Assembly (NCBI RefSeq): GCF_005938085.1
Contig: NZ_SMZK01000001.1
Location: 1,550,001 to 1,614,000, forward strand
Source of the DNA: Haloterrigena sp. H1
GTDB taxonomy: Archaea > Halobacteriota > Halobacteria > Halobacteriales > Natrialbaceae
Length of the DNA: 64,000 nucleotides
Direction of reading: 5' to 3'
Shown piece by piece: positions 34,225-43,331 of the stretch. How positions within the stretch are numbered: the stretch's first letter is position 1; each line of letters starts with the position of its first letter. Position numbers and translations under genes: made by a program. The notes beneath the pieces are model-generated. The model saw only the letters and a program-made list of their open reading frames with translations. It searched no databases and had not been told where the DNA came from.

Positions 34225-35304
34225 TCATCGTCCGGGGCCGATCGGTGTCGCTGGCAGTTGCGGTTCCGGCCGCGACTCGAGTGTCACCTCCACGGACTGT
34301 TCCTCACCGGATCGAACGACCGTGAGTTCGACCGTGTCGCCGGGCGCAGTCTCGAGTGCGAGGTACGACAACAGCTGTGCCTGGTTCTGAACCTGCTCGC
34401 CGTCGATCGCGACGATCACATCGCCGCTGCCGGGCTGGTCGGGCGTCGCCGGTTCGAGGACGTCGTCGGCGGGCGCGTCCGGGACGACCTCCACGACGAG
34501 GACGCCGGCGGCTTCCTCGAGGCCGACTGCGTCGGCGATCTCCGGCCCGACGGGCTGGACGGCGACGCCCATGTAAGGATGCTCGTACGTGCCGTCCTCG
34601 ATGAGCGCGGGGAGCACTCGATTGGCGAGTCGCGGCGAGATCGCAAAGCCGATCGCCTGCCCGGCACCGGCGAAGACGACCCCGAACACCTCCCGCTCGA
34701 GACTCACGAGCGGCCCGCCGCTGTTGCCGGGATTGACCGGCGCATCGGTCTGGATCGCGGCCGGGATCGAGAACCCGGACGGGCTGGGTAAGACCCGATC
34801 GACACCGCTGACGATCCCCTGGGAAATCGAGGCGTCGAGGCCGAACGGATTGCCGAGGGCGAGTACCTCCTGCCCGATGGCGGGTTCGCGGTCGACGATC
34901 GACAGTTCGGACGCGGCGTCGGGCATGTTTTCGACACGCAGGACGGCGAGATCGCTGTAGGGATCGGTGCCGACGATCGACGCGGTGCGCCACGCTTCGG
35001 TGTTGAACTGCAGTTCGACCCCGCCGTCGGTCGCGTTCGAGACGACATGATCGTTGGTCACAACATGTTGCTCGTCGATGACGAACCCCGAACCGAGGCC
35101 GCCACCGCCGCGCGGACCGGTGACCGTAACCAGGACGACGGAGTCGATCGTGTCGCGATACACCGCCGTGTACGGACTGTCGACGCCGTCGCCGCCGTCT
35201 TGGTCGTCCTGTGCGACGCTCGAGCCCGCCCCAAGTCCGCCGACTGCCACGGCCGTCCCGATCGTCCGCAGCGCTCGTCTGCGGGTTGGCTGTTCCGAAG
35301 GCAT
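34225..35304 (-). CDS. Tat-exported HtrA/DegP-like serine protease
   Basis: A 359-residue secreted protease. Residues 6-31 are a twin-arginine signal (PTRRRALRTIGTAVAVGG) followed by an acidic linker. The trypsin-like domain has the triad His86 (NDHVV), Asp118 (YSDLAVL) and Ser195 (GNSGGPL). A C-terminal PDZ domain follows (YMGVAVQPVG to GDVIVAIDGE). It degrades or refolds misfolded exported proteins outside the membrane. The ATG at 35304 lies 27 bases from a TATA-like CTTTATGCC, supporting a leaderless start there rather than at upstream Met codons. Confidence 0.88.
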   Translation of the reverse strand: MPSEQPTRRRALRTIGTAVAVGGLGAGSSVAQDDQDGGDGVDSPYTAVYRDTIDSVVLVTVTGPRGGGGLGSGFVIDEQHVVTNDHVVSNATDGGVELQFNTEAWRTASIVGTDPYSDLAVLRVENMPDAASELSIVDREPAIGQEVLALGNPFGLDASISQGIVSGVDRVLPSPSGFSIPAAIQTDAPVNPGNSGGPLVSLEREVFGVVFAGAGQAIGFAISPRLANRVLPALIEDGTYEHPYMGVAVQPVGPEIADAVGLEEAAGVLVVEVVPDAPADDVLEPATPDQPGSGDVIVAIDGEQVQNQAQLLSYLALETAPGDTVELTVVRSGEEQSVEVTLESRPEPQLPATPIGPGR

Positions 35305-35409
35305 GGCCATAGCGACCCCGACGAGCGGCATAAAGGAACAACCAGCACACTCATCCGGCGTAGGGACGCCGACGCGGGGTCGATCAGCGCTCGCGACGGC
35401 GGCGAGGCG

Positions 35410-36648
35410 CTACGCCTCGTCGAAAAGCTCCTCGCCGTCGACCATGTGCGCTTCGACGGCGTCCATATCGAGCGTGACGCCCAGTCCGGGTTCTTCGGGG
35501 ACCTCGATGTAGCCGTCCTCGATGATGTCTTCCTCGACCAACTCCTCCCACCAGCCGAGTTCGTAGGAGTGGTACTCGACCGCAAGCGCGTTCGAGATCG
35601 CCGCACCGACGTGGGCGCTGGCGACCGTCGCGACCGGCGAGGCGACGTTGTGCATCGCGACCGGAACGTAGTAGAGGTCCGCCAAATCGGCGATCTTCCG
35701 GGTCTCGCGCATTCCACCGACTTTTGGCATGTCCGGCGCGATGATGTCAACGGCCTGGTCCTCGATGAGTCGGCGCTGGCCGTGCGTGCGGTAGACGTTC
35801 TCGCCGACGGCGATCGACGTCGTCGTCGATTGGGTGACCTCCCGTTGCACGTCGTGATTCTCCGGCGGTACCGGGTCCTCGAGCCACCAGACGTCGTACT
35901 CTTCCAAGCGTTTTGCGAGCCGTTTGGCACTGTCCGCCGAGAACGTCCAGTGACAGTCGAACGCCACGTCGGCCCGGTGGCCGACGCGTTCGGTGACCGC
36001 CTCGACGATCGAGGCCTTGTGTTCGATCTCGACTGGCCGGAGGTGGCGGTTGGCGCGGTCCTTCTCGTGGCCGCTCGGCACGTCGAGGTCGAACTTCAGC
36101 GCGTCGTAACCCAGCTCCTCGACGACGCGTTCGGCCTCGTCCGCGCAGGCGATCGGGTCGGCTTCCTCCTCGGTGTGGCAGTCGCAGTACACCCGCACCT
36201 CGTCGCGATACTTGCCGCCGAGGAGCTGGTAGGCCGGGGCCTCGAGGATCTTTCCGGCTAGATCGTGCAGTGCGACTTCGATGCCCGAAATCGCCGTCAC
36301 CGTGACGCCCCCGATCGAGCCCTCGCCGGACATCTTCTGGACGAGGTGTTCGGTCAGCCGATCGATGTCGAGGGGGTTCTCACCCTGCAGGAAGGCGGTC
36401 ATTCGCTCGATCAGTTCCGGCGCGCCGGCCCCCCAGTAGGCCTCGCCGGTGCCGACGATGCCTGCATCGGTGTAGATCCGCACGAGCGTCCACGGGAAGT
36501 TGCCGTCGACCATCGTCGTCTGGACGTCCGTGATCTCGACGTCGCGGCCACCCCCGCGGTCGCGCGTGACGTTCATCGTCTCCGCCGAGAGGTCACGCAT
36601 CGTGTACTCGGCGTTCGGGTCGCGTAACTGTGAGTAGTCGATGCCCAT
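35410..36648 (-). CDS. gnaD: Enolase-superfamily sugar-acid dehydratase, gluconate dehydratase-like
   Basis: A 412-residue mandelate-racemase/MLE-type enzyme. The metal ligands are visible in FDCHWTF, WLEDPVPPEN and VGENVYR. The barrel also has LKFDLDVPSGHEK and the C-terminal AMHNVASPVA. The sequence closely resembles haloarchaeal D-gluconate/xylonate dehydratases, which dehydrate aldonic acids to 2-keto-3-deoxy acids in the semi-phosphorylative Entner-Doudoroff route. The ATG at 36648 is 27 bases from a TATA-like ATAGTAAT. No other sugar gene is adjacent, so D-gluconate rather than D-xylonate or galactonate is an inference. Confidence 0.8.
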   Translation of the reverse strand: MGIDYSQLRDPNAEYTMRDLSAETMNVTRDRGGGRDVEITDVQTTMVDGNFPWTLVRIYTDAGIVGTGEAYWGAGAPELIERMTAFLQGENPLDIDRLTEHLVQKMSGEGSIGGVTVTAISGIEVALHDLAGKILEAPAYQLLGGKYRDEVRVYCDCHTEEEADPIACADEAERVVEELGYDALKFDLDVPSGHEKDRANRHLRPVEIEHKASIVEAVTERVGHRADVAFDCHWTFSADSAKRLAKRLEEYDVWWLEDPVPPENHDVQREVTQSTTTSIAVGENVYRTHGQRRLIEDQAVDIIAPDMPKVGGMRETRKIADLADLYYVPVAMHNVASPVATVASAHVGAAISNALAVEYHSYELGWWEELVEEDIIEDGYIEVPEEPGLGVTLDMDAVEAHMVDGEELFDEA

Positions 36649-36791
36649 GGGATATCGTTCACTCCTAAGATAGTAATAGTTTCCACCCTCCGTAAGCAAG
36701 GTGACCCACACGTGGCCGAGCAGTGAACGACTGCTGGGAAACACGGGTACACGCCGACCGGAAGGTCACAATCGGATGTGTGTACCCTTGT

Positions 36792-36800
36792 CATTTATGC
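36792..36800 (+). promoter_or_regulatory. TATA box of the HiPIP lipoprotein gene
   Basis: CATTTATGC is centred 27 bases before the ATG at 36823. Divergent from the dehydratase promoter 120 bases away. Confidence 0.5.
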
Positions 36801-36822
36801 TCGCAGGAGAGATAGAATTACT

Positions 36823-37632
36823 ATGGTGGGTGATAACACATCTGGGCGGTGGCCTGACGACATCGACGAGTGGAACCGGCGGGCGTATCTCGCTGCCACT
36901 GCTGGCAGCACCGCAGGGGTCGTGTGGTTGAGCGGGTGCATCGATGACACAGGCAATGGTGGTGGCAGTGACGGCGGGGCAGACGAAAGCGGAGCGCCAG
37001 AGTCGGAAGAGGAAGAACTCCCGGAGGGCGTCTCAGAAGAGGAGTTCGAACGCGGCCCGGTGCCGGAAGAATACCGGACGGCGCTGTCACTTGGTGAGGA
37101 AGAGCGAGATCCTGACGACTTGACCTCGAAAGCGGACGTCGGCTTCTCGGAGTACGACGAGGCCGACGAACACGCGTCACACGAGCCGGGCATGTGCTGT
37201 GCGAACTGTGCCGACTACATCCCCGACAAAAACGGTGACACGTTCGGCGCCTGTGCGGAGGTCGAAGGCTATATCGACGGTGCGGATTGGTGTGCGATCT
37301 ACGAGGAACTGCCCGAGCCGTCGGTTCCAGATGGGCTGTCCGAAGACGAATTAGCCACCGCTCCGGTTCCGGACGAGTACCAAAATGCAACCTCGCAGGC
37401 CGGTGAGCAGCGCGATCCCGACGCCCTACAGACGCAAGCGGACGTGAATTTGATGGAATCCGTCGAGGCGATCGCAGAAGAAGTAACACCCCCGGGCCAG
37501 TCCTGTGGGAACTGTGCGGAGTTCATTCCGGATATGAACGGGGACACGTGGGGTGCCTGTGCGAAAGTCGAAGGCTACATCGCAGTCGAAGACTGGTGTA
37601 CCCTCTGGGAACACAGTAGTGAAGAGGGCTGA
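36823..37632 (+). CDS. Tat lipoprotein with two tandem HiPIP-like iron-sulfur domains
   Basis: A 269-residue protein. The N-terminus has a Tat-like signal (NRRAYLAATAGSTAG) ending in the lipobox LSGC with Cys39. After an acidic Gly/Glu linker come two copies of a module: an acidic E/D-rich lead containing PVPEEY or PVPDEY, then a four-Cys cluster C-x2-C-x14-C-x12-C. The clusters read CANCADYIPDKNGDTFGAC and CGNCAEFIPDMNGDTWGAC, each followed by VEGYI..WC. This is the high-potential iron-sulfur protein pattern, present twice. It probably carries electrons on the outer face of the membrane. Confidence 0.78.
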   Translation: MVGDNTSGRWPDDIDEWNRRAYLAATAGSTAGVVWLSGCIDDTGNGGGSDGGADESGAPESEEEELPEGVSEEEFERGPVPEEYRTALSLGEEERDPDDLTSKADVGFSEYDEADEHASHEPGMCCANCADYIPDKNGDTFGACAEVEGYIDGADWCAIYEELPEPSVPDGLSEDELATAPVPDEYQNATSQAGEQRDPDALQTQADVNLMESVEAIAEEVTPPGQSCGNCAEFIPDMNGDTWGACAKVEGYIAVEDWCTLWEHSSEEG

Positions 37633-37710
37633 CAGTGACGACCGGTTACAGCCGGTTCGAGTGACCTTCCTCTCGAGCGAATCGAGGCCGCGCCTCTCAC
37701 GCTATCGCAT

Positions 37711-38580
37711 TCACACGCGCTCGAGTTCGTCGCCGACTGCCTCGAGATCGACATCGAGTGCCGATGTCGCGGCGAACGCGGCTCGTTTCTCGGCGAGCCG
37801 ACGGCTGATCGCCTGCGGGCCAACAGCGAATTCGATCCGGATCACGCCCTCAGCGGGACGCGAGCAGCCGAGTACGGTGACGGGGCCGATTTCGCGGGTG
37901 TTCCGGACGTGGGTTCCCCCACAGGCCGTCACGTCCCACGGGTTCGTCGGCCTGGTCGGGCCGGACAGGCGGGTTTCGTTCCGCGAGTCGGGTTCGTCTT
38001 CGATCGTAACGACACGCACTCGGCCGCTCTCGATGGCACCAGCGTCGGCACAGGCGTCGAACGCGATCTCGTCGCGCTCGCGTGCCGCCGCGATCGGCAT
38101 GTCGTCCCACGAAACCGGTCGGGACTCCCAGATCACGCGGTTGACTGCCCCGTCGAGCTCGATCAACGTCTCGTCGTCGACGATCGCGTCCGTCTCGAGG
38201 TCGACGCGGACCGTCTCGGGGGCGATCTCGAGGCCGGCGTACGAGCCGTCCGCAACCAGCCGCCGTGTGGCCCCGATGAGGACGTGACTGGCAGTGTGGG
38301 CCCGCATGCAGTACATGCGGAACGCCCAGTCGATCGAACACAGTACGCGGTGGCCAACCCTGAACGACGGCTCCTCGGCCAGCACGTGAACCGATTCGCC
38401 GCCGACTAGCTCGACATCGACGACGTCGATGTCAGCGACCGTCCCGCGGTCGGCCGGCTGCCCGCTGCTCGCTGCGTAGAAGTGGCTCCGCTCGAGCCAG
38501 ACGCGCCGGCCATCGATCGACGTCACTTCCGTCTCGAACCGCGTGGCGTACGGCTCCGCTGCCGCCCGTTGCCCGGTCAT
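37711..38580 (-). CDS. alaX: Alanyl-tRNA editing protein (AlaX)
   Basis: A 289-residue stand-alone editing domain that removes Ser or Gly from mischarged tRNA(Ala). The zinc site is formed by HTASH and CGGTHV. The N-terminal beta-barrel (FYAASSGQPADRGTV) is that of AlaX-M, with an Asp/Tyr variant of the usual FYPTGGGQ. The length is right for AlaX-M. Monocistronic. Confidence 0.85.
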   Translation of the reverse strand: MTGQRAAAEPYATRFETEVTSIDGRRVWLERSHFYAASSGQPADRGTVADIDVVDVELVGGESVHVLAEEPSFRVGHRVLCSIDWAFRMYCMRAHTASHVLIGATRRLVADGSYAGLEIAPETVRVDLETDAIVDDETLIELDGAVNRVIWESRPVSWDDMPIAAARERDEIAFDACADAGAIESGRVRVVTIEDEPDSRNETRLSGPTRPTNPWDVTACGGTHVRNTREIGPVTVLGCSRPAEGVIRIEFAVGPQAISRRLAEKRAAFAATSALDVDLEAVGDELERV

Positions 38581-38650
38581 CGGTCACAGTCTGTCGGCCG
38601 CCAGTAAAAGTCTGCCCGCTAGAACTATCTCCGAATCCGAAAAGCGGTGC

Positions 38651-39175
38651 TTACTCGGACAGCGTCACGTCGAGTCGCTCCTCGAGCGCCTCGATCAGAC
38701 CGCCACCGATGCCGGCCTGGGTCGCACGGCCCTGTTCGACTGCGAGGATGTCCGTCTCCGGCGCGCCGAGTTCCTCGGCGAGTTCTTCACGCTGGAGGCC
38801 GGCCTCCCGGCGCGCCTCGACGACGACCTCGCCGTAGCCCGAAGCGAGGTACGGAAGTGGGTCGTCGTCGTAATTCGTCCCTTCGCTCTCCCAGTGTTCG
38901 GAGTCACCGTCCCAGACCGGATTCGCTTTCGCGACGTTCTGGGCTGCCTTCTGTTTGCGACTCGGCTCGTCGTTCGAGCCGTCGTCCGCGTTTCCACCAC
39001 TTCGGTTCCGGTCCCGGCCGTGGGTCTGCGAATCGTCGTGTGGTGCACAGTCCGGACAGACCTCGAGTTCGGCTCCCGCGACCGACGCGAGCCGAAGCGA
39101 GTCGCTCTCGGCACCACAGAGTTCGCAGTTCGTCCCACCACCGCCGCCGGACGAACCGGTCGAGTACTTGGCCAT
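38651..39175 (-). CDS. Archaeal MBF1-type HTH transcription factor
   Basis: A 174-residue protein. An N-terminal Gly-rich zinc ribbon (NCELCGAESD, VCPDCAP) is followed by an acidic linker and a C-terminal Cro-like HTH (EARREAGLQREELAEELGAPETDILAVEQG). This is the multiprotein-bridging-factor 1 layout universal in archaea. The start MAKYSTGSSGG is the family start; Met codons further upstream precede non-acidic sequence. Confidence 0.88.
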   Translation of the reverse strand: MAKYSTGSSGGGGGTNCELCGAESDSLRLASVAGAELEVCPDCAPHDDSQTHGRDRNRSGGNADDGSNDEPSRKQKAAQNVAKANPVWDGDSEHWESEGTNYDDDPLPYLASGYGEVVVEARREAGLQREELAEELGAPETDILAVEQGRATQAGIGGGLIEALEERLDVTLSE

Positions 39176-39346
39176 GCGAACCATTGACCCCTGTCGCATT
39201 TCAACCGTTCGGTACGGGGGACTGCCCGGCGATATCGACCACTGAGCGTCGCTCGAGATTGCGAATGGATACCGACGGATGACAGTCAGTGCCAGCACCT
39301 CGCACGACGGGCCACGGGTGCCGTAGCACAGTGACCACAGCTCGTC

Positions 39347-40624
39347 TCAGCGGCCGATGTATTTCAGAACGGTCGCCCGCACAGGCAGCGCCAGCCCGCC
39401 AAGCAGCGGGACGAGGACGAACGCAGCGAGGTCGACCGGCAGCGAGGCCACACCCGCTGCAGTAGCGATGAATCCGGCGGCCGGAGCGAGCACAGGCACG
39501 ACGTACAGATACGACGGTGTCCACCCTGGGAGCCGCCTCGTGTGGCGGACGATCACGCTGAACAGCAACGGCATGAGGACTGCCCCCGCGAGCAGTGGAC
39601 CGCCGACCAGCATCGTCGTCGTTCCCAGCGCGAGCGCGACGATGATCGTCTCGTCGATCGTCACTGCACTCCACGTCGTCTCCCGACGGACCACGCGCAT
39701 CACGAGCAGGGTACCCAGCGCAAGCGCGACGACACCCGCTAACGTGGCGTTCCACAGCGTCGGTTCGAGCGGCGGCGTCACGACCTCGACGCGCTGGACG
39801 AAGGCGATGGATGTCTCGAGTCCGTGACGACTCTCCGAGAGCAGCGACCAGATACCAGCCGGGTCCGCCCCAGTTGCGCGCAGGTCAGCCCAGAGCGATC
39901 CAAGCGGCGACTCATTTGCGACCGCAACGTGAGCGAGACCGGCGACGTAAATGAGCAGTGACAGCCAGAGCAGCGGCAGCGAGAAGTTCTGCCGACGCCA
40001 CCAGCGAGTGACGGGATTGCCGATTACCGTCTCCGCTCGTGATCCGGGCTGTGTGCTCGTCTCGCCCGACCGGTCGGTGTCGCGAGCCGCTTCCGTGTCG
40101 CCGCCACCGGCAGTCGCTGTTCCGTTTCTGGTTCCAGTTCCCGTCGTGCTCGAGGACTTGCTTGTGGTCCCGGCCGACGCTGTTCCTGCCGTCGAACCCG
40201 TGCCAGCGCTGGCCGTCGTCGACGAGCGACCCGTCGTACGCGAACCGGCCGTTGCGGAGCCGGCTGTCGCAGAGCTAGCCGTCGCCGACGAGGTCGATTG
40301 CGTCTCGGCTTCCGAGTAGCGCAGTTCCGTGTCGTCGGCCTCCTCGTCGCCCCCGTCGTCGCTTGTCCAGACATCGGGTGACGGAAGGCCACTGGTCCGT
40401 TTAGCGACGTACTCTTCGTGGCCGAGTCGGTCGTAGGCCTGTCGTTCGACCGGATCACCGAGAATATCGTAGGCGGTTTTGACCGCCGTGAACTGCGCCT
40501 GCGCACGGTCGTCGTCGTTCAGATCGGGATGATAGACCCGAACCTGCTCACGATAGGCGTCTTTGATCTCGTCCTGAGAGGCGTCAGACGGGATCTCGAG
40601 AAGGTCGTAGAAGTCCTCTGTCAT
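39347..40624 (-). CDS. J-domain membrane protein
   Basis: A 425-residue protein. Residues 1-65 are a J domain with HPD at 32-34 (VRVYHPDLNDDD), which should stimulate a DnaK partner. Residues 95-200 are a low-complexity Ser/Thr/Ala/Gly linker with imperfect repeats such as SSATASSATAGSATAG. After NPVTRWWRRQ there are about six hydrophobic segments to the C-terminus. It lacks the zinc-finger and substrate domains of true DnaJ, so it is an anchored J protein and not DnaJ itself. It may recruit chaperones to the membrane. Confidence 0.8.
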   Translation of the reverse strand: MTEDFYDLLEIPSDASQDEIKDAYREQVRVYHPDLNDDDRAQAQFTAVKTAYDILGDPVERQAYDRLGHEEYVAKRTSGLPSPDVWTSDDGGDEEADDTELRYSEAETQSTSSATASSATAGSATAGSRTTGRSSTTASAGTGSTAGTASAGTTSKSSSTTGTGTRNGTATAGGGDTEAARDTDRSGETSTQPGSRAETVIGNPVTRWWRRQNFSLPLLWLSLLIYVAGLAHVAVANESPLGSLWADLRATGADPAGIWSLLSESRHGLETSIAFVQRVEVVTPPLEPTLWNATLAGVVALALGTLLVMRVVRRETTWSAVTIDETIIVALALGTTTMLVGGPLLAGAVLMPLLFSVIVRHTRRLPGWTPSYLYVVPVLAPAAGFIATAAGVASLPVDLAAFVLVPLLGGLALPVRATVLKYIGR

Positions 40625-40757
40625 GTGAGCATGGAGACGATGTTGTCTGTCACGTGATTGTCGGGGAGGGGTTATAATTTCAATGTTCGATCCGATTTAG
40701 ATTCCTGTCCTCGTCACTCGAGAGGGGTTCCCCCACAAGCGTAATTGGCCGAATAGG

Positions 40758-42020
40758 TTACGAGAAATCGGTCAACGACGACTGCCCAGTCGTGGGATCG
40801 GTGCCAGCCGGGTTCACCGTCGACGACTCGTCGGTCGAATCGGAATCGTCCTCACTCCGTTCCCAGCTCTCGAGACTGGCCTGATCGGTGGCCGCGAACT
40901 CGAGGTTGGCCACCCGAACGCCGAGTTTGCGGACGGGCTCGGTCTTGAACTCGGCGAACAGATCGTGCGCGATGCGGTCGACGAGGTCGGGGTCGTCGAC
41001 CGGCCCGGGCAGCGACCGCTCGCGCGTGTTGACATCGTAGGGTGGCGTGACGGCTTTCACGCCGATCGTCCGGTAGAGCGCACCTTCCCGCTGTGCACGG
41101 TCGGCGACGGCCGCCGCGAGCGTTTCGATCAGGTCGTACTTCGGACCCGGCTCCGCGACCGGCTCGGCGAACGCCGACTCCCGGGAGAAGCTCTTGGGAT
41201 CGCCTTTCGGCTCGACGCGGCGGTCGTCCTCGCCGCGGGCACGGTCGTACAACTCCCGGCCCCGCTCGCCGAAGCGCTCGGCCAGCGGCTCCGGATCGGT
41301 CGCAGCGACATCGCCTGCCGTCTCGAGGCCCATCTCTCGAAGCTCGCGGGCGGTCACGGGGCCGACGCCGTGGAGCAAGTCGACCTCGAGCGGCTCGAGA
41401 AAGTCTCGCAGTTCGCCCGGCTGGACGACGGTGAGCCCGTCGGGTTTGTCGAAATCGCTGGCGATCTTGGCCGCGCTCATCGTCGGGGCGACGCCGACGC
41501 TGACGGTGACGCCGACCTCGCGGCGGATGCGATCTTTGATGTGGCGGGCGAAGCCGTCCGCGACCTCCCAGGCCGTGCGGTCGGTCACGTCGAGGTAGGC
41601 CTCGTCGATGCTGACCTCGCGGACCACGTCGGCACAGTCATGGAGAATCTCGCGGACGTCGGCTGCGACTGACTCGTAGTAGTCCATGTCCACGGGCCGG
41701 TAGTAGCCGGTTTCGTCGCGTTCACTGTCGTCTAAATCGCCGGCCTCGTACGCTGCGCGTCTGGGCAGTCGCTCGAGGGCCGTCGAGATGGCCTGGGCGC
41801 TCTCGACGCCGAACTCGCGGGCCTCGTAGCTGGCGGTCGCGACCGCACCGACGGTCTCGCCGGCCTCGTAGCCCATGCCGACGACGAGGGGCTCGCCGCA
41901 GAGTTTGGGGTCGCGCAGTCGCTCACAGGAGGCATAAAAGCAGTCGGCGTCGACGTGACAGACGATGCGGTCCTCGTCGTCCTCGCGTTCGACGCCCGGC
42001 AACCGCGGGCCATCGGACAT
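40758..42020 (-). CDS. dinB: DNA polymerase IV (Y-family)
   Basis: A 420-residue translesion polymerase. Catalytic carboxylates are in VCHVDADCFYASCE and EVSIDEAYLDV, the palm/thumb HhH is DLLHGVGPVTARELREMG, and the little-finger domain follows. The C-terminal tail ends QSSLTDFS, a PCNA-interacting motif (QxxLxxF). An unusual insertion around residues 90-110 (GDLDDSERDETGYYRP) is a known haloarchaeal feature. The start is at MSDGPRLPG. Confidence 0.92.
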   Translation of the reverse strand: MSDGPRLPGVEREDDEDRIVCHVDADCFYASCERLRDPKLCGEPLVVGMGYEAGETVGAVATASYEAREFGVESAQAISTALERLPRRAAYEAGDLDDSERDETGYYRPVDMDYYESVAADVREILHDCADVVREVSIDEAYLDVTDRTAWEVADGFARHIKDRIRREVGVTVSVGVAPTMSAAKIASDFDKPDGLTVVQPGELRDFLEPLEVDLLHGVGPVTARELREMGLETAGDVAATDPEPLAERFGERGRELYDRARGEDDRRVEPKGDPKSFSRESAFAEPVAEPGPKYDLIETLAAAVADRAQREGALYRTIGVKAVTPPYDVNTRERSLPGPVDDPDLVDRIAHDLFAEFKTEPVRKLGVRVANLEFAATDQASLESWERSEDDSDSTDESSTVNPAGTDPTTGQSSLTDFS

Positions 42021-42101
42021 TCGCCTACCCGTCGATTCGTGCGAACAGACGTGAACGTTGCGCCCCAATGTAGGGAACGGGGCCGTTCACGACGGTGGCG
42101 A

Positions 42102-42833
42102 CTACACCTCGTAGGCCATCATCACTTCGTCAACGTACTCGTCGTCGATCGTGTAGTGATCCTTGCGGATCGCCTCGGTATTCCACCCGTGTGCGGTCAA
42201 GAACTCGAGCGCGCCGTCGTTGACGACCGGCACGCTGTTGTAGACTTTGCGGTAGCCGTTGGCTTCGGCCCACTCGATTCCCCGCTGTAAGAGCGTGCTC
42301 CCGATGCCATGTCCCCGGTAGGCTTTGCGGACGCCGACGGTCTGCTGGGCGACTTCGCGAACCGGATCGACCTGGTGGAGATCGAGGTGAGTCCAGCCGA
42401 CGACGTCGCCGTCGACGGTCGCGACGAAGAATACCCGGGACTCCACTGCGTTGTGTCTGCTGACGGTGTCGTCGTACAGGAGCTGCTCGGCGATCGTCTC
42501 GGCGACGACGTAGGTTTCCTCTGCGGTGACGTCCCGGATGGTCTCGATGAGACCATCGAAGTCCTGCTGGCGCGCTGGCCGGACGGTGACGGTGAACTCG
42601 CCTAGGTCGTGCTTTTCGATTGCCCCGAACTCGAGTGCGATCCGGAGCGTGCCACCCTCCTCTTCGAGATAGCCGTCCGTTTTCAACTCCTCGAGTCGGT
42701 CCCGAAACTCCTCGGACGGAAGCGAGACGGCGTCACGGAGCTTGTGGCGTTCGACGGTCCCGTGTCGCTCGACGTATTCGTAGATTCGTCTGCTAGCTTC
42801 AGACGCAAACGTCGGCCGATCTATCGCGTCCAT
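42102..42833 (-). CDS. Winged-helix/GNAT fusion protein, paralogue 1
   Basis: A 243-residue protein. Residues 1-70 form a winged-helix-like domain (RRIYEYVERHGTVERHKLRDAVSLPSEEF) and residues 80-243 a GNAT acetyltransferase (VTVRPARQQDFDGLIETIRD, the acetyl-CoA loop VRKAYRGHGIGSTLLQRG). The end reads VDEVMMAYEV. A closely related protein with the same layout is at 56903. Such fusions may be acetyltransferases under DNA or ligand control, or protein acetyltransferases of the Pat group; the target is unknown. Confidence 0.8.
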   Translation of the reverse strand: MDAIDRPTFASEASRRIYEYVERHGTVERHKLRDAVSLPSEEFRDRLEELKTDGYLEEEGGTLRIALEFGAIEKHDLGEFTVTVRPARQQDFDGLIETIRDVTAEETYVVAETIAEQLLYDDTVSRHNAVESRVFFVATVDGDVVGWTHLDLHQVDPVREVAQQTVGVRKAYRGHGIGSTLLQRGIEWAEANGYRKVYNSVPVVNDGALEFLTAHGWNTEAIRKDHYTIDDEYVDEVMMAYEV

Positions 42834-42947
42834 ACGCACTGTATGAAGACCCACTGCTTATTCCTTGTGTATTGGTACCGTGTCTCTAACAGATCGTCGA
42901 GCGATCTGCTATCGCCACCAGTAATCGAAGCTGCTGAAAAGCCAGTG

Positions 42948-43277
42948 TTAATTATAGCCGCGCCACTTCTTCCCGCACTCGGTACACTTGAAAAAGCGCG
43001 TCGGCGGCTCGTCTGCCGAGGCGGTCTGCTTGAGCGTATACCACGCTTCCTCGTTGCCACACTCGTCGCAGATCACGTCGGTCGCCTTCGGTTTCCCCTC
43101 GAAGTTCGCGTTCTCGTCGGATTCGATCACGTCGCCGTCGGTCTGGGACTCGGTCGTGACGAACGCGTCTTCCTGCTCGCGGTCCCGTTCGCTCGAGGCC
43201 CCACAGTCGTCGTTCGTACAGACCATGCGGTCGCCCTGGGCTTTCATCATCGAGCCGCAGTCGTCGCAGAATTGCAT
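42948..43277 (-). CDS. tfs: Transcription factor S (TFS)
   Basis: A 109-residue protein with two zinc ribbons. The N-terminal one is FCDDCG/CTNDDCG. The C-terminal one is VICDECG and FKCTECGKKWR, with the conserved ADEPPT loop whose Asp-Glu stimulates RNA cleavage by stalled RNA polymerase. It rescues backtracked transcription complexes. It is on the same strand and 54 bases after the acidic protein at 43332, so it may be the last gene of the operon from 44847. Confidence 0.92.
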   Translation of the reverse strand: MQFCDDCGSMMKAQGDRMVCTNDDCGASSERDREQEDAFVTTESQTDGDVIESDENANFEGKPKATDVICDECGNEEAWYTLKQTASADEPPTRFFKCTECGKKWRGYN

Positions 43278-43331
43278 GTCGGTCGACTACGGACTCGGCA
43301 CGCAAAAACGCACCACTTCGTCAGATCCGTC

